57,643 nucleotides of DNA, taken from contig JAMDBD010000003.1 in assembly GCA_023484105.1 (NCBI GenBank), forward strand, positions 1 through 57,643. Reading direction: 5' to 3'. The first letter of the stretch is position 1. Each line of letters opens with the position of its first letter. The position numbers were made by a program, and so were the translations under genes. The DNA comes from Thermoplasmatota archaeon (GTDB taxonomy: Archaea; Thermoplasmatota; Thermoplasmata; Thermoplasmatales; Thermoplasmataceae). Below the pieces are notes generated by a model. It had not been told where the DNA came from and ran no database searches. It was given only the letters and a program-made list of their open reading frames with translations. Of this stretch, positions 8,539-17,361 are shown piece after piece.

Positions 8539-9235
8539 GCGTATGATGGTTTCAAGGGCAGTTATAATTCCGAGAAAAGAGTACTTCTGGGGCGTCACGC
8601 CAAGACCAGGGAGACACAGCAGAGCCGAATCGGTTTCAGTTCTTACTGTACTGCGTGATCACCTCAAGATAGGAGATAAGGAGAGGGAGATCACAAGGCT
8701 GCTCAGCAGCGGCAAGGTCACTGTTGACGGAAGGAAGGTGAAGAGCCGCAGGTTCGCTCTTGGATTTATGGACCTTCTCAGGGTGGAAGGTGAAGCCACA
8801 CCGTACAGGATGCTCTATGATAAAAAGGGGAGACTTGTGCTTGGCAAGGAATCACCAGAGGGTTCGGCAGTCAAGCTGCTTAAGGTTAAAGGAAAGCACA
8901 CCGTCGAGGGGGGTAAACTTCAACTTGTATTTCATGACGGCTTCAACACAATAGTGGACAGAAAGGATATAGCAACTGGAGACGTTGTTGTGGTCAAAAT
9001 CCCTGAGAGAACCATAACTGATGTCTATAAACTGGCCCCCGGAGCCAAGGTGTTCCTGACAGGAGGAAAGCACGTGGGCAACATTGCAACGGTAAAAACC
9101 ATGGAGGTTAAGGAGTCTTCATCTGAAAACCTGATCTCTTTCGAGGAGGGCTATTCCACTGTGGTAAGTTATGCATTCCCAATAGGGGGCCCACGGGGTT
9201 ATTATCATGTTCCTGAACTGGAGGTGTACAGATGA
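8522..9235 (+). CDS. rps4e: 30S ribosomal protein S4e
   Basis: 237 residues from ATG 8522, which follows GGGGAGGA; a GTG at 8507 is in frame but less well placed. Archaeal/eukaryotic-specific S4e: an S4-like RNA-binding region (LKIGDKEREITRLLSSGKVTVDGRKV) is followed by a KOW-like domain (GDVVVVKIPERTITDVYKLAPGAKVFLTGGKHVGNIATV). No bacterial counterpart exists, which supports the archaeal assignment. The stop overlaps the rpl5 start (ATGA). Confidence 0.94.
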   Translation: MIDRTKRMMVSRAVIIPRKEYFWGVTPRPGRHSRAESVSVLTVLRDHLKIGDKEREITRLLSSGKVTVDGRKVKSRRFALGFMDLLRVEGEATPYRMLYDKKGRLVLGKESPEGSAVKLLKVKGKHTVEGGKLQLVFHDGFNTIVDRKDIATGDVVVVKIPERTITDVYKLAPGAKVFLTGGKHVGNIATVKTMEVKESSSENLISFEEGYSTVVSYAFPIGGPRGYYHVPELEVYR

Positions 9236-9753
9236 ACCGCAGCAACCAGATGAGTGAAATAACGATAGACAAGGTTGTCCTTAACATAGGTGTAGGCCAG
9301 GCTGGTGAGCGTTTGACAAAGGCTGCAAAGGTTCTGGAACTTCTGACCAGCCACAGGCCTGTTCTCACAAAATCTACAAGAACAGTCAGGGATTTTAACA
9401 TCAGAAAGGGACTCACGATAGGGGCAAAGGTCACGCTCAGGAGGAAGGATGCCGAGGAGTTTCTCACGAAGGCCTTTTATGCCAAGGGAAATAAGATACC
9501 TTATTACTCGTTCGATATGCAGGGAAATGCGTATTTTGGCATTCATGACTACACAGATTTCAAGGGAATGAAGTATGACCCGGATATAGGAATATTTGGA
9601 ATGGATGTTGCGATTGTTATGAAGAGAAAAGGAGGGTACAGGGTCTCCAGGAGAAGAATCGGTTCCAGGAAGATCCCTGAAGGAATCAGGGTTAGCAAGG
9701 AGGAAACTCAGAAATTCCTCAAGGAAAGATTTGGTGTTGAGATAGTAGGGTGA
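9232..9753 (+). CDS. rpl5: 50S ribosomal protein L5 (uL5)
   Basis: 173-residue L5. Recognised by [19 protein letters not shown], the loop [27 protein letters not shown] that contacts 5S rRNA, and [24 protein letters not shown]. The ATG at 9232 overlaps the rps4e stop; an alternative ATG at 9250 would trim six residues. L5 and L18, also in this operon, carry 5S rRNA into the large subunit. Confidence 0.96.
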   Translation: MNRSNQMSEITIDKVVLNIGVGQAGERLTKAAKVLELLTSHRPVLTKSTRTVRDFNIRKGLTIGAKVTLRRKDAEEFLTKAFYAKGNKIPYYSFDMQGNAYFGIHDYTDFKGMKYDPDIGIFGMDVAIVMKRKGGYRVSRRRIGSRKIPEGIRVSKEETQKFLKERFGVEIVG

Positions 9754-9758
9754 TGATT

Positions 9759-9920
9759 TTGGCAAAAGTGAAACTGGAACCTAAGAGAAAATTCGGCAGA
9801 AAAGAGGGATGCAGGAGATGCGGAAGGAGAAGGGGAATGGTGAGGAGATACGGATTGAGGCTTTGCAGACAGTGCTTCCGCGAGACCGCTCCGTCACTGG
9901 GATTCAGGAAATACAGTTGA
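9759..9920 (+). CDS. rps14: 30S ribosomal protein S14, zinc-binding type (uS14)
   Basis: A short gene of 53 residues between rpl5 and rps8. The product reads [17 protein letters not shown] and then carries two CxxC pairs (CRRC and CRQC) that form the S14 zinc knuckle, ending [15 protein letters not shown] 9759 is preferred because it gives the MAK... N-terminus and leaves GGTGAT 4 bases upstream. ATG 9753, two codons earlier, is possible. Its position in the operon is exactly where archaeal S14 belongs. Confidence 0.93.
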   Translation: MAKVKLEPKRKFGRKEGCRRCGRRRGMVRRYGLRLCRQCFRETAPSLGFRKYS

Positions 9921-9929
9921 GGTGAAGAT

Positions 9930-10319
9930 ATGAGGCATGATCTTTTGAACGATGTTATCAGTCAGTTAAAGAACGCATCCAAGGTTGGATACAAGACAAT
10001 TGAGGTTAAACCAGCCGGTCGTCTCGTCGGAAGGGTCCTCAAGGTGATGCAGGATTACAAGTACATAGACAGTTTTGAGGTTGTCACAGGGTACGGAAGC
10101 CCTTACTTCAGGGTATATCTGAACACTACAATAAACAACTGCGGTGTGATAAAGCCAAGGTTCCCCGTAAAAATGATAGACATGGAGAAGTTTGAATCAA
10201 GATATCTTCCTGCCCAGGATTTTGGAATTCTCATACTGTCAACCACGAAGGGGGTAATGAGCCACATAGAAGCTCGCAAATCCGGAGTTGGAGGAAGGCT
10301 TCTGGCCTTTGTGTACTAG
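9930..10319 (+). CDS. rps8: 30S ribosomal protein S8 (uS8)
   Basis: 129-residue S8. It begins MRHDLLNDVISQLKNASKVG and has the archaeal YKYIDSFEVVTGYGSPYFRVYL strand region. It ends with the conserved FGILILSTTKGVMSHIEAR and GVGGRLLAFVY. GGTGA lies just before the ATG. S8 organises the central domain of 16S rRNA. The gene abuts rpl6 directly. Confidence 0.96.
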   Translation: MRHDLLNDVISQLKNASKVGYKTIEVKPAGRLVGRVLKVMQDYKYIDSFEVVTGYGSPYFRVYLNTTINNCGVIKPRFPVKMIDMEKFESRYLPAQDFGILILSTTKGVMSHIEARKSGVGGRLLAFVY

Positions 10320-10328
10320 GTGATGAAG

Positions 10329-10862
10329 ATGGTAAGCTTTGAAGAAGTATCAAGATTCAAGGTGGACAAGTCTGTTCAGCTTACTCTACAGGATGGAGTC
10401 TGTAAAGTCAGCGGTAAACTTGGGGCAGTCACAAAGACGTTCAGAAACAACTACGTCAAAGTTGAAATGGATGGCGACTCTGTCATATTATCTGTTTCAA
10501 GAAAGAACAAGAGCACAAGGGCAATAGCAGGAACATGGGAGTCCCTCATAAAGGGGATGATGAATGGTGTCACCAAGGGATATCAGTATGAGATGAAGAT
10601 AGATTATACACATTTCCCCATGAGAGTATCCGTTAAGGGCAATGAGGTCATAGTTGAGAATTTTCTTGGAGAGAGATCCCCAAGAAAGGCAAAGATACTT
10701 GGTTCATGTTCTGTCTCAATAAAGGGTGACAGGATCTTCATTTCAGGCGTTGACAGGGAGGAGATAGGCAATACTGCGTCAAATATAGAGAGAGCAACCA
10801 GAATCCGTGGATTCGATCTGCGTGTGTTCCAGGATGGAATATATCTCTTGGGAGGTAACTGA
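10329..10862 (+). CDS. rpl6: 50S ribosomal protein L6 (uL6)
   Basis: 177 residues from ATG 10329; GTG 10320 and ATG 10323 are in frame but overlap the GGTGAT that serves 10329. L6 shows its two repeated RNA-binding domains: one near residues 10-80 (VQLTLQDGVCKVSGKLGAVTK) and one near 85-170 (HFPMRVSVKGNEVIVENFLGERSPRK, with RIFISGVDREEIGNTASNIE). L6 lies near the factor-binding site. Confidence 0.95.
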   Translation: MVSFEEVSRFKVDKSVQLTLQDGVCKVSGKLGAVTKTFRNNYVKVEMDGDSVILSVSRKNKSTRAIAGTWESLIKGMMNGVTKGYQYEMKIDYTHFPMRVSVKGNEVIVENFLGERSPRKAKILGSCSVSIKGDRIFISGVDREEIGNTASNIERATRIRGFDLRVFQDGIYLLGGN

Positions 10863-10863
10863 A

Positions 10864-11283
10864 ATGGTCTCGAAAGTTAAGCCAAAACTCACATCAAACG
10901 AAAAGAGGCTTCTGAGGAAAAAGGTGGCCCAGTCAAGGAAAAGGCCAGAGTTCAGGAGGCAGGAATGGTTCAGATACGTTAAGCTTGGTGAATCGTGGAG
11001 AAAACCACGCGGAAAGCATTCAAAATTGAGAGAGAAACTTTCAAGAAGGCCACCAAACGTAGATGCCGGCTACAGGGGTCCGGCATCTGTCAGGGGTCTT
11101 CATCCTTCTGGATTCAAAGAGAAACTTGTTTACAACGTTTCAGATCTCTCAACCATTGACAGAGAGAAGGAGGCGGCAAGAATATCGTCCACCGTGGGAG
11201 CCAGGAAGAGAGAGATGATAGAAAATAGGGCCGATGAGCTTGGAATAAGGGTTCTGAATCCTTCCCCGGGTGAGGAAAAATGA
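10864..11283 (+). CDS. rpl32e: 50S ribosomal protein L32e
   Basis: 139 residues from ATG 10864, preceded by GGGAGGT. Archaeal/eukaryotic-specific L32e: a basic N-terminus (KPKLTSNEKRLLRKKVAQSRK), then EWFRYVKLGESWRKPRGKHSKLR, RRPPNVDAGYRGPASVRGLHPSGF and a terminal helix containing ISSTVGARKREMIENRADE. Upstream in-frame ATGs lie inside rpl6 and are rejected. Overlaps rpl19e by 4 bases. Confidence 0.95.
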   Translation: MVSKVKPKLTSNEKRLLRKKVAQSRKRPEFRRQEWFRYVKLGESWRKPRGKHSKLREKLSRRPPNVDAGYRGPASVRGLHPSGFKEKLVYNVSDLSTIDREKEAARISSTVGARKREMIENRADELGIRVLNPSPGEEK

Positions 11284-11741
11284 GGATAGACACTGCAAAG
11301 AGAATTTCTGCAGAGATCATGAAGGTCGGCCAGAGCAGAGTATGGATGGATCAGAACAGTATACCAGAGATACTTGAAGCCGCCACAAGATCCGATCTCA
11401 GGGTTCTTATCAGGCGTCACGTGATTCAGGTCATACCAAGGAAGGGAAACTCACGGTACAGAACCAGAAAGAGGATAGAGCAGATCTCCAAGGGTAGGAG
11501 GAGAGGGCCAGGTTCGGTCAGAGGTACGAGAAATGCCAGATCCAGTGAAAAGACTGTCTGGGTGAAAACTATAAGGGCTGTCCGTGACGAGCTCCTGAAA
11601 CTGAAGAAGCAGGGGGTCATAGATACCAAGATATACAGAAAGTACTACAGGATTGCCAAGGGAGGTTCCATAAGATCACGCTCTCAGCTAAGGACTCAGC
11701 TCAAATCAGCGGGAATACAGATCAAGGAGGAAAATCAATGA
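11280..11741 (+). CDS. rpl19e: 50S ribosomal protein L19e
   Basis: 153-residue L19e. Conserved elements are DTAKRISAEIMKVGQSRVWMD, the basic globular part RKRIEQISKGRRRGPGSVRGTRNAR, and the helical tail VRDELLKLKKQGVIDTKIYRKYYRIAKGG. There is no bacterial counterpart. It starts in ATGA with rpl32e and ends in ATGA with rpl18, so the three are tightly coupled. Confidence 0.95.
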   Translation: MRIDTAKRISAEIMKVGQSRVWMDQNSIPEILEAATRSDLRVLIRRHVIQVIPRKGNSRYRTRKRIEQISKGRRRGPGSVRGTRNARSSEKTVWVKTIRAVRDELLKLKKQGVIDTKIYRKYYRIAKGGSIRSRSQLRTQLKSAGIQIKEENQ

Positions 11742-12238
11742 CGACCAGGAGAATTTTCAGGAGAAAGAGGGAAGGAAAGACCGATTACCGGAATAGACTT
11801 GCACTCATTAAGTCTGGAAAGGCACGATTAGTGGTAAGGATAACCGGCAAGAATGTCATAGCACAGGTGGTTCAGTATGAGGAAGGCGGAGACAGGGTTA
11901 TTGCAACGGTAACCAGCCTGGCATTTCCCAAACTTGGTATAGAAATAAAGGGGAACTCTACACTTGCAGCATACGTAGCCGGCTACGAAGTTGGAAAAAA
12001 GGCACTTGAAAAAGGGATCAGTGAAATGGTGCTGGATATTGGAAGAAGAAAGATAATAAAGGGTGGAAGGCTTGCAGCGTCTCTGAAGGGCGCCGTAGAT
12101 GCTGGGTGCAGCATCCCGCACGACGAGAGCATATTCCCCACAGAGGAAAGACTGATGGGCAAACATCTCAAGAGCGGCGGAATGAACAAAACCAAGATGA
12201 AGGAGCTTTTCAGGAAGGTAGAGGGGGTGAAGAACTGA
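11738..12238 (+). CDS. rpl18: 50S ribosomal protein L18 (uL18)
   Basis: 166 residues. The 5S-rRNA-binding protein is recognised by FRRKREGKTDYRNRLALIKSGKARLVVR, then AAYVAGYEVGKKALEKGI, RLAASLKGAVDAGCSIPHDESIFP and EERLMGKHLKSGG. Length is in the short range for archaeal L18. The stop shares a base with the rps5 start (TGATG). Confidence 0.95.
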   Translation: MTTRRIFRRKREGKTDYRNRLALIKSGKARLVVRITGKNVIAQVVQYEEGGDRVIATVTSLAFPKLGIEIKGNSTLAAYVAGYEVGKKALEKGISEMVLDIGRRKIIKGGRLAASLKGAVDAGCSIPHDESIFPTEERLMGKHLKSGGMNKTKMKELFRKVEGVKN

Positions 12239-12906
12239 TGCCTGATGATGTATGGGTGCCCAGAACACAGCTTGGAAAAAAGGTTGCATCCGGGGAGATT
12301 AAATCCATGTCTGAGGCAATAAGGAGCAAACTCCCTCTGAAGGAATACCAGATCGTTGATATGTTACTTCCCACATTAAGGGATGAAGTTCTTTACATCG
12401 AGCGTGCACAGAGAATGACAGACTCAGGAAGAAGGATGAGCTATTCCATCACAGCTGTGGTTGGGAACGGTGACGGTTTCATAGGGGTAGGAAAGGGAAG
12501 GGCAAAAGAGGCTGCCCCTGCAATAAGAAAAGCAGTAAACAATGCGAAGCTGAATATCGTTGAGATAAAGAGAGGTTGTGGTTCATGGGAATGTGGATGT
12601 GGGAGAGCGCATACCCTTCCATTCCTTGTTGAGGGATCCTCAGGATCAGTCAGAGTCGTACTGAAGCCGTCTCCAAGAGGTGTTGGCAGGGCTGTGGGCG
12701 ACGTTGCCAAGATAATACTTGAACTTGCAGGTATAGAGGATGCCTGGGGATTTGCAAAGGGGCATACAAAGACCACGGTAAACTATGCTCTTGCAACCTT
12801 TGACGCCCTCAAGAAGACTGTGAAGATAAAGATCAACCCGGCCATACAGTTGAGTACGCCTATATATCTGGGAGGTGTTTTGAATGCTAGCAGCAATAAG
12901 GATTAG
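12238..12906 (+). CDS. rps5: 30S ribosomal protein S5 (uS5)
   Basis: 222 residues from ATG 12238 ([16 protein letters not shown]). The frame extends upstream to 12106 but that part is inside rpl18. The double-stranded-RNA-binding domain holds [27 protein letters not shown]. Archaeal-type cysteines follow in [18 protein letters not shown], a possible metal site. The second domain has [24 protein letters not shown]5 contributes to decoding accuracy at the mRNA entry. Confidence 0.96.
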   Translation: MPDDVWVPRTQLGKKVASGEIKSMSEAIRSKLPLKEYQIVDMLLPTLRDEVLYIERAQRMTDSGRRMSYSITAVVGNGDGFIGVGKGRAKEAAPAIRKAVNNAKLNIVEIKRGCGSWECGCGRAHTLPFLVEGSSGSVRVVLKPSPRGVGRAVGDVAKIILELAGIEDAWGFAKGHTKTTVNYALATFDALKKTVKIKINPAIQLSTPIYLGGVLNASSNKD

Positions 12907-13381
12907 AGGAACAACCGGGATGAAACCAAGGGCCGCCAAAACGGCTGAACTGCTCAGGCTTAACAGGATAAACCACATGGTTCTTGTTCCTGAGGGAAAG
13001 GAAACAGAGGGCATGCTTATGGCTGCCAAAGATTACGTCACCTGGGGGGAGATAGACCGAGAAACCCTGATAATGACACTCAGGTTGAGAAGCCTCTTAA
13101 AGGGCAGGAAAAAACTGGAGGAAAATGATCTGAAGGAACGTTCAGGTGCAGAGAGCTTTGAGCAGCTCGCTGATATGATCCTTGAAGGAAAGTTGAAATA
13201 CAGAGAAATCAGGGATATAGTGCCCGTGATAAGGCTCCATCCCCCGAAGGGAGGCTATGAGTATATCAGGAAACCCTATGGAAATGGTGGATCGCTTGGT
13301 TACAGGGGCAAGGAAATAAACATCCTGATAAGGAAGATGCTTAAGCCTGGAGATGATCTTAATGGTAAGAACAAGAACTAA
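12884..13381 (+). CDS. rpl30: 50S ribosomal protein L30 (uL30), archaeal long form
   Basis: 165 residues: an N-terminal ferredoxin-like L30 core ([26 protein letters not shown]) followed by the archaeal/eukaryotic L7-type extension ([21 protein letters not shown] and [27 protein letters not shown]). The ATG at 12884 overlaps the end of rps5 by 23 bases; GGGAGGTG lies 8-17 bases upstream. The overlap with rpl15 is similar in kind. Confidence 0.94.
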   Translation: MLAAIRIRGTTGMKPRAAKTAELLRLNRINHMVLVPEGKETEGMLMAAKDYVTWGEIDRETLIMTLRLRSLLKGRKKLEENDLKERSGAESFEQLADMILEGKLKYREIRDIVPVIRLHPPKGGYEYIRKPYGNGGSLGYRGKEINILIRKMLKPGDDLNGKNKN

Positions 13382-13787
13382 GAAGTACAGGGGAACGCAC
13401 TACGGAAGGGGCATGAAGGCCGGAAGAGGAAAGGGTAAAAAAGGTGGATCCGGTATGGCCGGCCTTGGAAAGCACAGATGGATATGGATGGTAAAGTACG
13501 ATCCGCTTCATTACGGCGGAAAGGGATTCTCAAGTCATCATTTCAAGAAGAGCAGGCCGTCTATATCCCTGGGCCAGCTTTCATCCAGCATAAACGATCT
13601 GAGGTTGAGGGGTTTTGTAACAGAATCCGATGGGATCATGGAGATCGATCTTAAGACAGCAGGTTACGGCAAGCTCCTGGGTTCGGGCGACTTCAGGCAT
13701 AAGGCAAAGATAATGGTACCAAAGGCTACTGAAAAGGCTTTAAACAAGGTTTCTTCTACAGGGTCTACGGTAGAGCTAGATGAATGA
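13362..13787 (+). CDS. rpl15: 50S ribosomal protein L15 (uL15)
   Basis: 141 residues from ATG 13362 ([29 protein letters not shown]); ATG 13353 is in frame but sits on the binding-site sequence GGAGATGAT. The glycine/arginine-rich N-terminus, the [23 protein letters not shown] segment and the [24 protein letters not shown] domain identify archaeal L15. It immediately precedes and overlaps secY, as in most archaea. Confidence 0.95.
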   Translation: MVRTRTKKYRGTHYGRGMKAGRGKGKKGGSGMAGLGKHRWIWMVKYDPLHYGGKGFSSHHFKKSRPSISLGQLSSSINDLRLRGFVTESDGIMEIDLKTAGYGKLLGSGDFRHKAKIMVPKATEKALNKVSSTGSTVELDE

Positions 13788-15546
13788 GGTAATCAGAAAT
13801 AAAAAAGCTGCAATTCCAGTAGTATTTTTCTATGCTCTGATAGTTGCAGGTTTCTGGTATTTTGGTCACCTCAACCCTATATCGCTCACAATAGCAGCGG
13901 TCATACTTGCTCCAGTTTTCGGTCTTATATATCTGGTCGTAAGTTACGTTGGGCCGAAGCAGAGCAAACTGTACGGGCTTGAATATCTCACATCCAAGCT
14001 GCCTGCGGTAAAAAAGGCAAAGGGACACGTTTCGTTCAGAAACAAGATGATATGGACAGGTCTTGTTGTTATCCTTTATTTCCTGCTCACAAACGTTTAC
14101 GTTTACGGTCTGAACGTCAAGAATTCCGTGGATGTTTTTGCATCCTTCAGGGCAATATTTGCGGGTGCGGAAGGATCCATAATGGATCTTGGAATTGGGC
14201 CAATAGTCACTGCCAGCATAGTTATGCAACTGTTTTCCGGGGCGAAGATATTCAACATAGATCTGCAGAATTCCGAGGATAAGGCCGTATATCAGGGGGT
14301 CCAGAAGCTGCTCATAATAGTGATGATATTCGTGGAAGCCATACCTCAGACATTTGGTTATCTAGTACCAGACTCTAGCTTTGTGGCCGGTCTCAACAGT
14401 TTCGCACCGGGTTACGGGCTTTTCCTGGCTCAGACAATAATAGTGATGCAGCTCTTTGTCGGTTCTTACCTTGTGTTTCTGTTCGATGAGCTCGTCTCCA
14501 AGTATGGCATAGGCTCAGGCGTATCACTCTTCATAGCTGCAGGCGTTTCCCAGCAGCTGTTTACAGGAACATTCAACTGGCTCCCACAATCATCCACAAT
14601 ACCATTGTCTTTATCGAATCCGCCTTCGGGTGCAATACCAAAGGCAATTTACCTGATAGCCACCTCCACATCAGGATACCTGTCAAGTTCAGGAATAGTC
14701 CAGATACTTTTCTCTCCGCCAAATCCAATAATAGCCTTGCTTGGAACTGTATTCATATTTTTCCTGGTTGCGTATTTCCAGAGCAGCAAGCTGGAACTTC
14801 CCATAGCGCATGAGAAGGTCAGGGGTGCCAGAGGCAGATACCCGATCCAGCTGTTCTACGCATCAAACATACCTGTAATTCTTGCCACCGCTCTGCTTGC
14901 AAATGTTGCCATGTGGACGCTTATTTTCTGGAACAGTCCTGTTCTGAGCACGGTACCTCTTTTAGGACACAATCCGCTTCTCGGGTCTTATCCAACGGCT
15001 GCCCAGCTTGCAACTTACGGAAATCTTATTTCCAGGACAACTCCAACGGGAGGGCTTGCATTCTACCTGTCTGCTCCAAACGGCCTGGCGGACTGGCTTT
15101 TCCCCATACTGAGTCCTGTCGGTAACCAGTCAGTGCTCTTTGGACATTCGGCACTGGAGGAGGGCATCCACGTGATTGCCTTTGTGGGCTTCATGGTAGT
15201 GGCCAGTGCAATATTCGCAAAATTCTGGATAGAGACAACCAACATGGGCTCCTCCGCGGTTGCCAAGCAGATACAGTCCAGCGGAATGCAGATACCTGGA
15301 TTCAGAAGGGACCCAAAGGTTATGGAAAAGGTTCTTGACAGATATATACCGGCTGTGACAATATTCAGCGGTGTTGCAGTCGGACTCCTTGCCGCCGGTG
15401 CAAACCTGATCGGGACAGTCGGAAATACGAGCGGTACTGGCCTCCTGCTGGCTGTGGGAATAGTCATACAGTTCTATGAGGCTATGGGAAGGGAGCAGCT
15501 CATGGAGATGCATCCGGTTATAAGGCAGTTCTTTGCGGGGACGTAA
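13780..15546 (+). CDS. secY: Protein translocase subunit SecY
   Basis: 588 residues with about ten hydrophobic segments, the central pore of the Sec61/SecYE-beta complex in the cytoplasmic membrane. Recognisable parts are LGIGPIVTASIVMQLFSGAKI (TM2/plug end), QTIIVMQLFVGSYLVFLFDEL, KYGIGSGVSLFIAAG and the cytosolic loop EKVRGARGRYPIQLFYASNIP that binds the ribosome. It is longer than the ~430-480 residues of many archaeal SecY proteins: the loop around residues 390-450 is expanded. The ATG overlaps rpl15 by 8 bases, so export and ribosome synthesis share a transcript. Confidence 0.96.
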   Translation: MNEVIRNKKAAIPVVFFYALIVAGFWYFGHLNPISLTIAAVILAPVFGLIYLVVSYVGPKQSKLYGLEYLTSKLPAVKKAKGHVSFRNKMIWTGLVVILYFLLTNVYVYGLNVKNSVDVFASFRAIFAGAEGSIMDLGIGPIVTASIVMQLFSGAKIFNIDLQNSEDKAVYQGVQKLLIIVMIFVEAIPQTFGYLVPDSSFVAGLNSFAPGYGLFLAQTIIVMQLFVGSYLVFLFDELVSKYGIGSGVSLFIAAGVSQQLFTGTFNWLPQSSTIPLSLSNPPSGAIPKAIYLIATSTSGYLSSSGIVQILFSPPNPIIALLGTVFIFFLVAYFQSSKLELPIAHEKVRGARGRYPIQLFYASNIPVILATALLANVAMWTLIFWNSPVLSTVPLLGHNPLLGSYPTAAQLATYGNLISRTTPTGGLAFYLSAPNGLADWLFPILSPVGNQSVLFGHSALEEGIHVIAFVGFMVVASAIFAKFWIETTNMGSSAVAKQIQSSGMQIPGFRRDPKVMEKVLDRYIPAVTIFSGVAVGLLAAGANLIGTVGNTSGTGLLLAVGIVIQFYEAMGREQLMEMHPVIRQFFAGT

Positions 15547-15550
15547 GCTT

Positions 15551-16105
15551 ATGCGAGTTGTCATTTCTGGTGTTGCAGGAGTTGGAAAATCCACCGTTCT
15601 TGAGCTTGTTTCAAAGAAGACGCAGTATGATGTCATAAACTACGGCACTCTGATGTTTGAAATGGCCAAGGAGATAAATCTGGTCACTGACAGGGATCAA
15701 CTCAGGAAGCTGAGCGTGGACACGCAGATCAATCTTCAGAAGAAAGCATCCCAGGCAATAGGAAAAATGGACAATGTGATAGTTGACACCCATATGGCAA
15801 TAAAATCCCCAAAGGGTTATCTTCCTGGACTTCCAGAATGGGTACTGAGGGAACTGAAGATATCAATGTATTTCCTTATCGAGGCAGATTCCAGCCTCAT
15901 TAGGGCCAGAAGATCAAAGGATTTCCTCAGGCACAGGGATGAGGATACAGAGGAGCAGATCTCGGAACATCAGAGTGTCAACAGAACATTTGCGATAGCT
16001 TACTCGGTCTTCAGTGGGGCAACTGTGAACTATGTGGACAATCCGGAGGGAAAACCGGAAATAGCCGCTGATTATATAGCAAGGATGTTGATGGGAAATG
16101 ACTGA
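15551..16105 (+). CDS. adkA: Archaeal adenylate kinase
   Basis: 184 residues from ATG 15551. The P-loop GVAGVGKST is at residues 7-15. The archaeal AdkA features follow: INYGTLMFEMAKE, RDQLRKLSVDTQINLQKKA, VDTHMAIKSPKGYLPGLPEWVL and the arginine-rich RARRSKDFLRHRD that binds phosphates. It interconverts AMP, ATP and ADP. Its place after secY is conserved in both archaea and bacteria. Confidence 0.94.
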   Translation: MRVVISGVAGVGKSTVLELVSKKTQYDVINYGTLMFEMAKEINLVTDRDQLRKLSVDTQINLQKKASQAIGKMDNVIVDTHMAIKSPKGYLPGLPEWVLRELKISMYFLIEADSSLIRARRSKDFLRHRDEDTEEQISEHQSVNRTFAIAYSVFSGATVNYVDNPEGKPEIAADYIARMLMGND

Positions 16106-16790
16106 ACAGCAGAGAAGGACGCCTCCACCCATATCCGAGGCACAGAAAAAAATGATGAAAATGCAGATGGTATATCTGCTTATCACGTTCCTGATGCTGA
16201 TATTCATATCCACGCCATCCATAAGGCTGGCAATAGGAGCAGGTGCCAATGCGATATTTTCACCAATAATAGGTTTTGGCGGAGCCTATCCGCTCCTAAC
16301 AATAGTAAGTTCAGGGATCCTGATCGGGCTGATAACGTCCATCCCGAGATATTTCTTTACCGACTGGGTAAAGATGGGGGAGATACAGCACCGCAGCAGG
16401 GCTTTTGGAAAGGCCATCAGGGACGCTTACAGAAATAATGAGAGAGACAAGATAAACAAGCTGAGCAGGATGAGGACAGAGGTGATGATGGAAAGCCAGG
16501 CAGTCACCATGAACACAATGAAACCGCTGATGGTGCTTACCATATTCACTCTCCTGATATTCATCTGGCTGGACGTTTTCATATATTCGCTGCCATATTC
16601 TTTATTTTCAACACCATGGGCGACAGGGCTTAACGTTGCAACGTCAACGGTATGGATAGTTCCAGCGTGGATTGTTCTTTACATGTTTGCGTCTCTCACC
16701 GTTGGCTATTTTGCCACGATGCTGATCAAGTATGTGGACTTCAAGTACAGGCTGGAGAAATTTGAGCACAAAGAAATGGAAATGAACTGA
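16098..16790 (+). CDS. DUF106 membrane protein, archaeal Oxa1/EMC3-like insertase
   Basis: 230 residues. The N-terminus is hydrophilic, then a first membrane helix (about 25-45), a second around 55-80, a cytosolic stretch (WVKMGEIQHRSRAFGKAIRDAYRNNERDKINKLSRM) and two more helices near 140-165 and 180-215. This layout and the basic amphipathic middle are typical of DUF106, the archaeal branch related to YidC/Oxa1, EMC3, TMCO1 and Get1. It probably inserts membrane proteins alongside the neighbouring SecY (family knowledge plus context). It overlaps adkA by 8 bases. Confidence 0.88.
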   Translation: MTEQQRRTPPPISEAQKKMMKMQMVYLLITFLMLIFISTPSIRLAIGAGANAIFSPIIGFGGAYPLLTIVSSGILIGLITSIPRYFFTDWVKMGEIQHRSRAFGKAIRDAYRNNERDKINKLSRMRTEVMMESQAVTMNTMKPLMVLTIFTLLIFIWLDVFIYSLPYSLFSTPWATGLNVATSTVWIVPAWIVLYMFASLTVGYFATMLIKYVDFKYRLEKFEHKEMEMN

Positions 16791-16791
16791 A

Positions 16792-17361
16792 TTGGCAAGG
16801 ATCGCAATAAGCGGAAGTATCAGCAGCGGAAAGTCCACCACAGGAAAGATAGTGGCCGAGAAGGCAGGTTACAGGTTTATTTCAGGAGGCCAGATATTCA
16901 GGGAACGGGCTAGATCAATGGGCATGAGTCTAGAGGAATTTGAGCAGATGGCGGAAAATAACCCGGAATTTGATATCACTCAGAACAATGCCGTTCTGGA
17001 AATACTCGCTGATAATGACTGTATTGTGGTCGAATCCAGACTCAGCGCATTTCTCTCCCTCAGCAAAGGTGTAGAGTCATTCAGAGTTTTTCTGGACGCC
17101 TCGCCTGAAATCAGGATCATTCGCTTCTGCCAGAGAGAAGGAGTTTCCAGAGAAGAGGCTGCAAGACTGATAATGGAAAGGGAAAACTCGGATCACGATC
17201 GTTTCATGAGGTATTTCGGTGTTGATTACCGTGATCCGCGATTATATAATATGGTACTGGACACTACCAGCATGACAGCGGAACAGGCTGCAGGTGAGAT
17301 TTATGAACAGTTCAGGCAATGGCTGGAACATGAGCGGATTTCTGGTAGTGGACAAGCCTAA
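16792..17361 (+). CDS. cmk: Cytidylate kinase, archaeal type
   Basis: 189 residues from TTG 16792, one base after the previous stop. The P-loop is GSISSGKST (residues 8-16). Other family parts are YRFISGGQIFRERARSMGMSLEEF, VVESRLSAF, the sugar/base region and the arginine lid EGVSREEAARLIMERENSDHDRF with YFGVDYRDPRLYNMVLDT. It phosphorylates CMP/dCMP. In archaea cmk and truB commonly follow DUF106, as here. The 3' end overlaps the Cbf5 start. Confidence 0.93.
   Translation: MARIAISGSISSGKSTTGKIVAEKAGYRFISGGQIFRERARSMGMSLEEFEQMAENNPEFDITQNNAVLEILADNDCIVVESRLSAFLSLSKGVESFRVFLDASPEIRIIRFCQREGVSREEAARLIMERENSDHDRFMRYFGVDYRDPRLYNMVLDTTSMTAEQAAGEIYEQFRQWLEHERISGSGQA

Noticed and set aside
12106-12237. 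Upstream extension of the S5 frame
   Set aside because: Lies inside rpl18 and adds residues not found in S5; the ATG at 12238 is in a TGATG overlap.
15130-15636. 168-codon minus-strand frame opposite secY
   Set aside because: Lies wholly over secY and adkA coding sequence, has no family features and no binding site or promoter.
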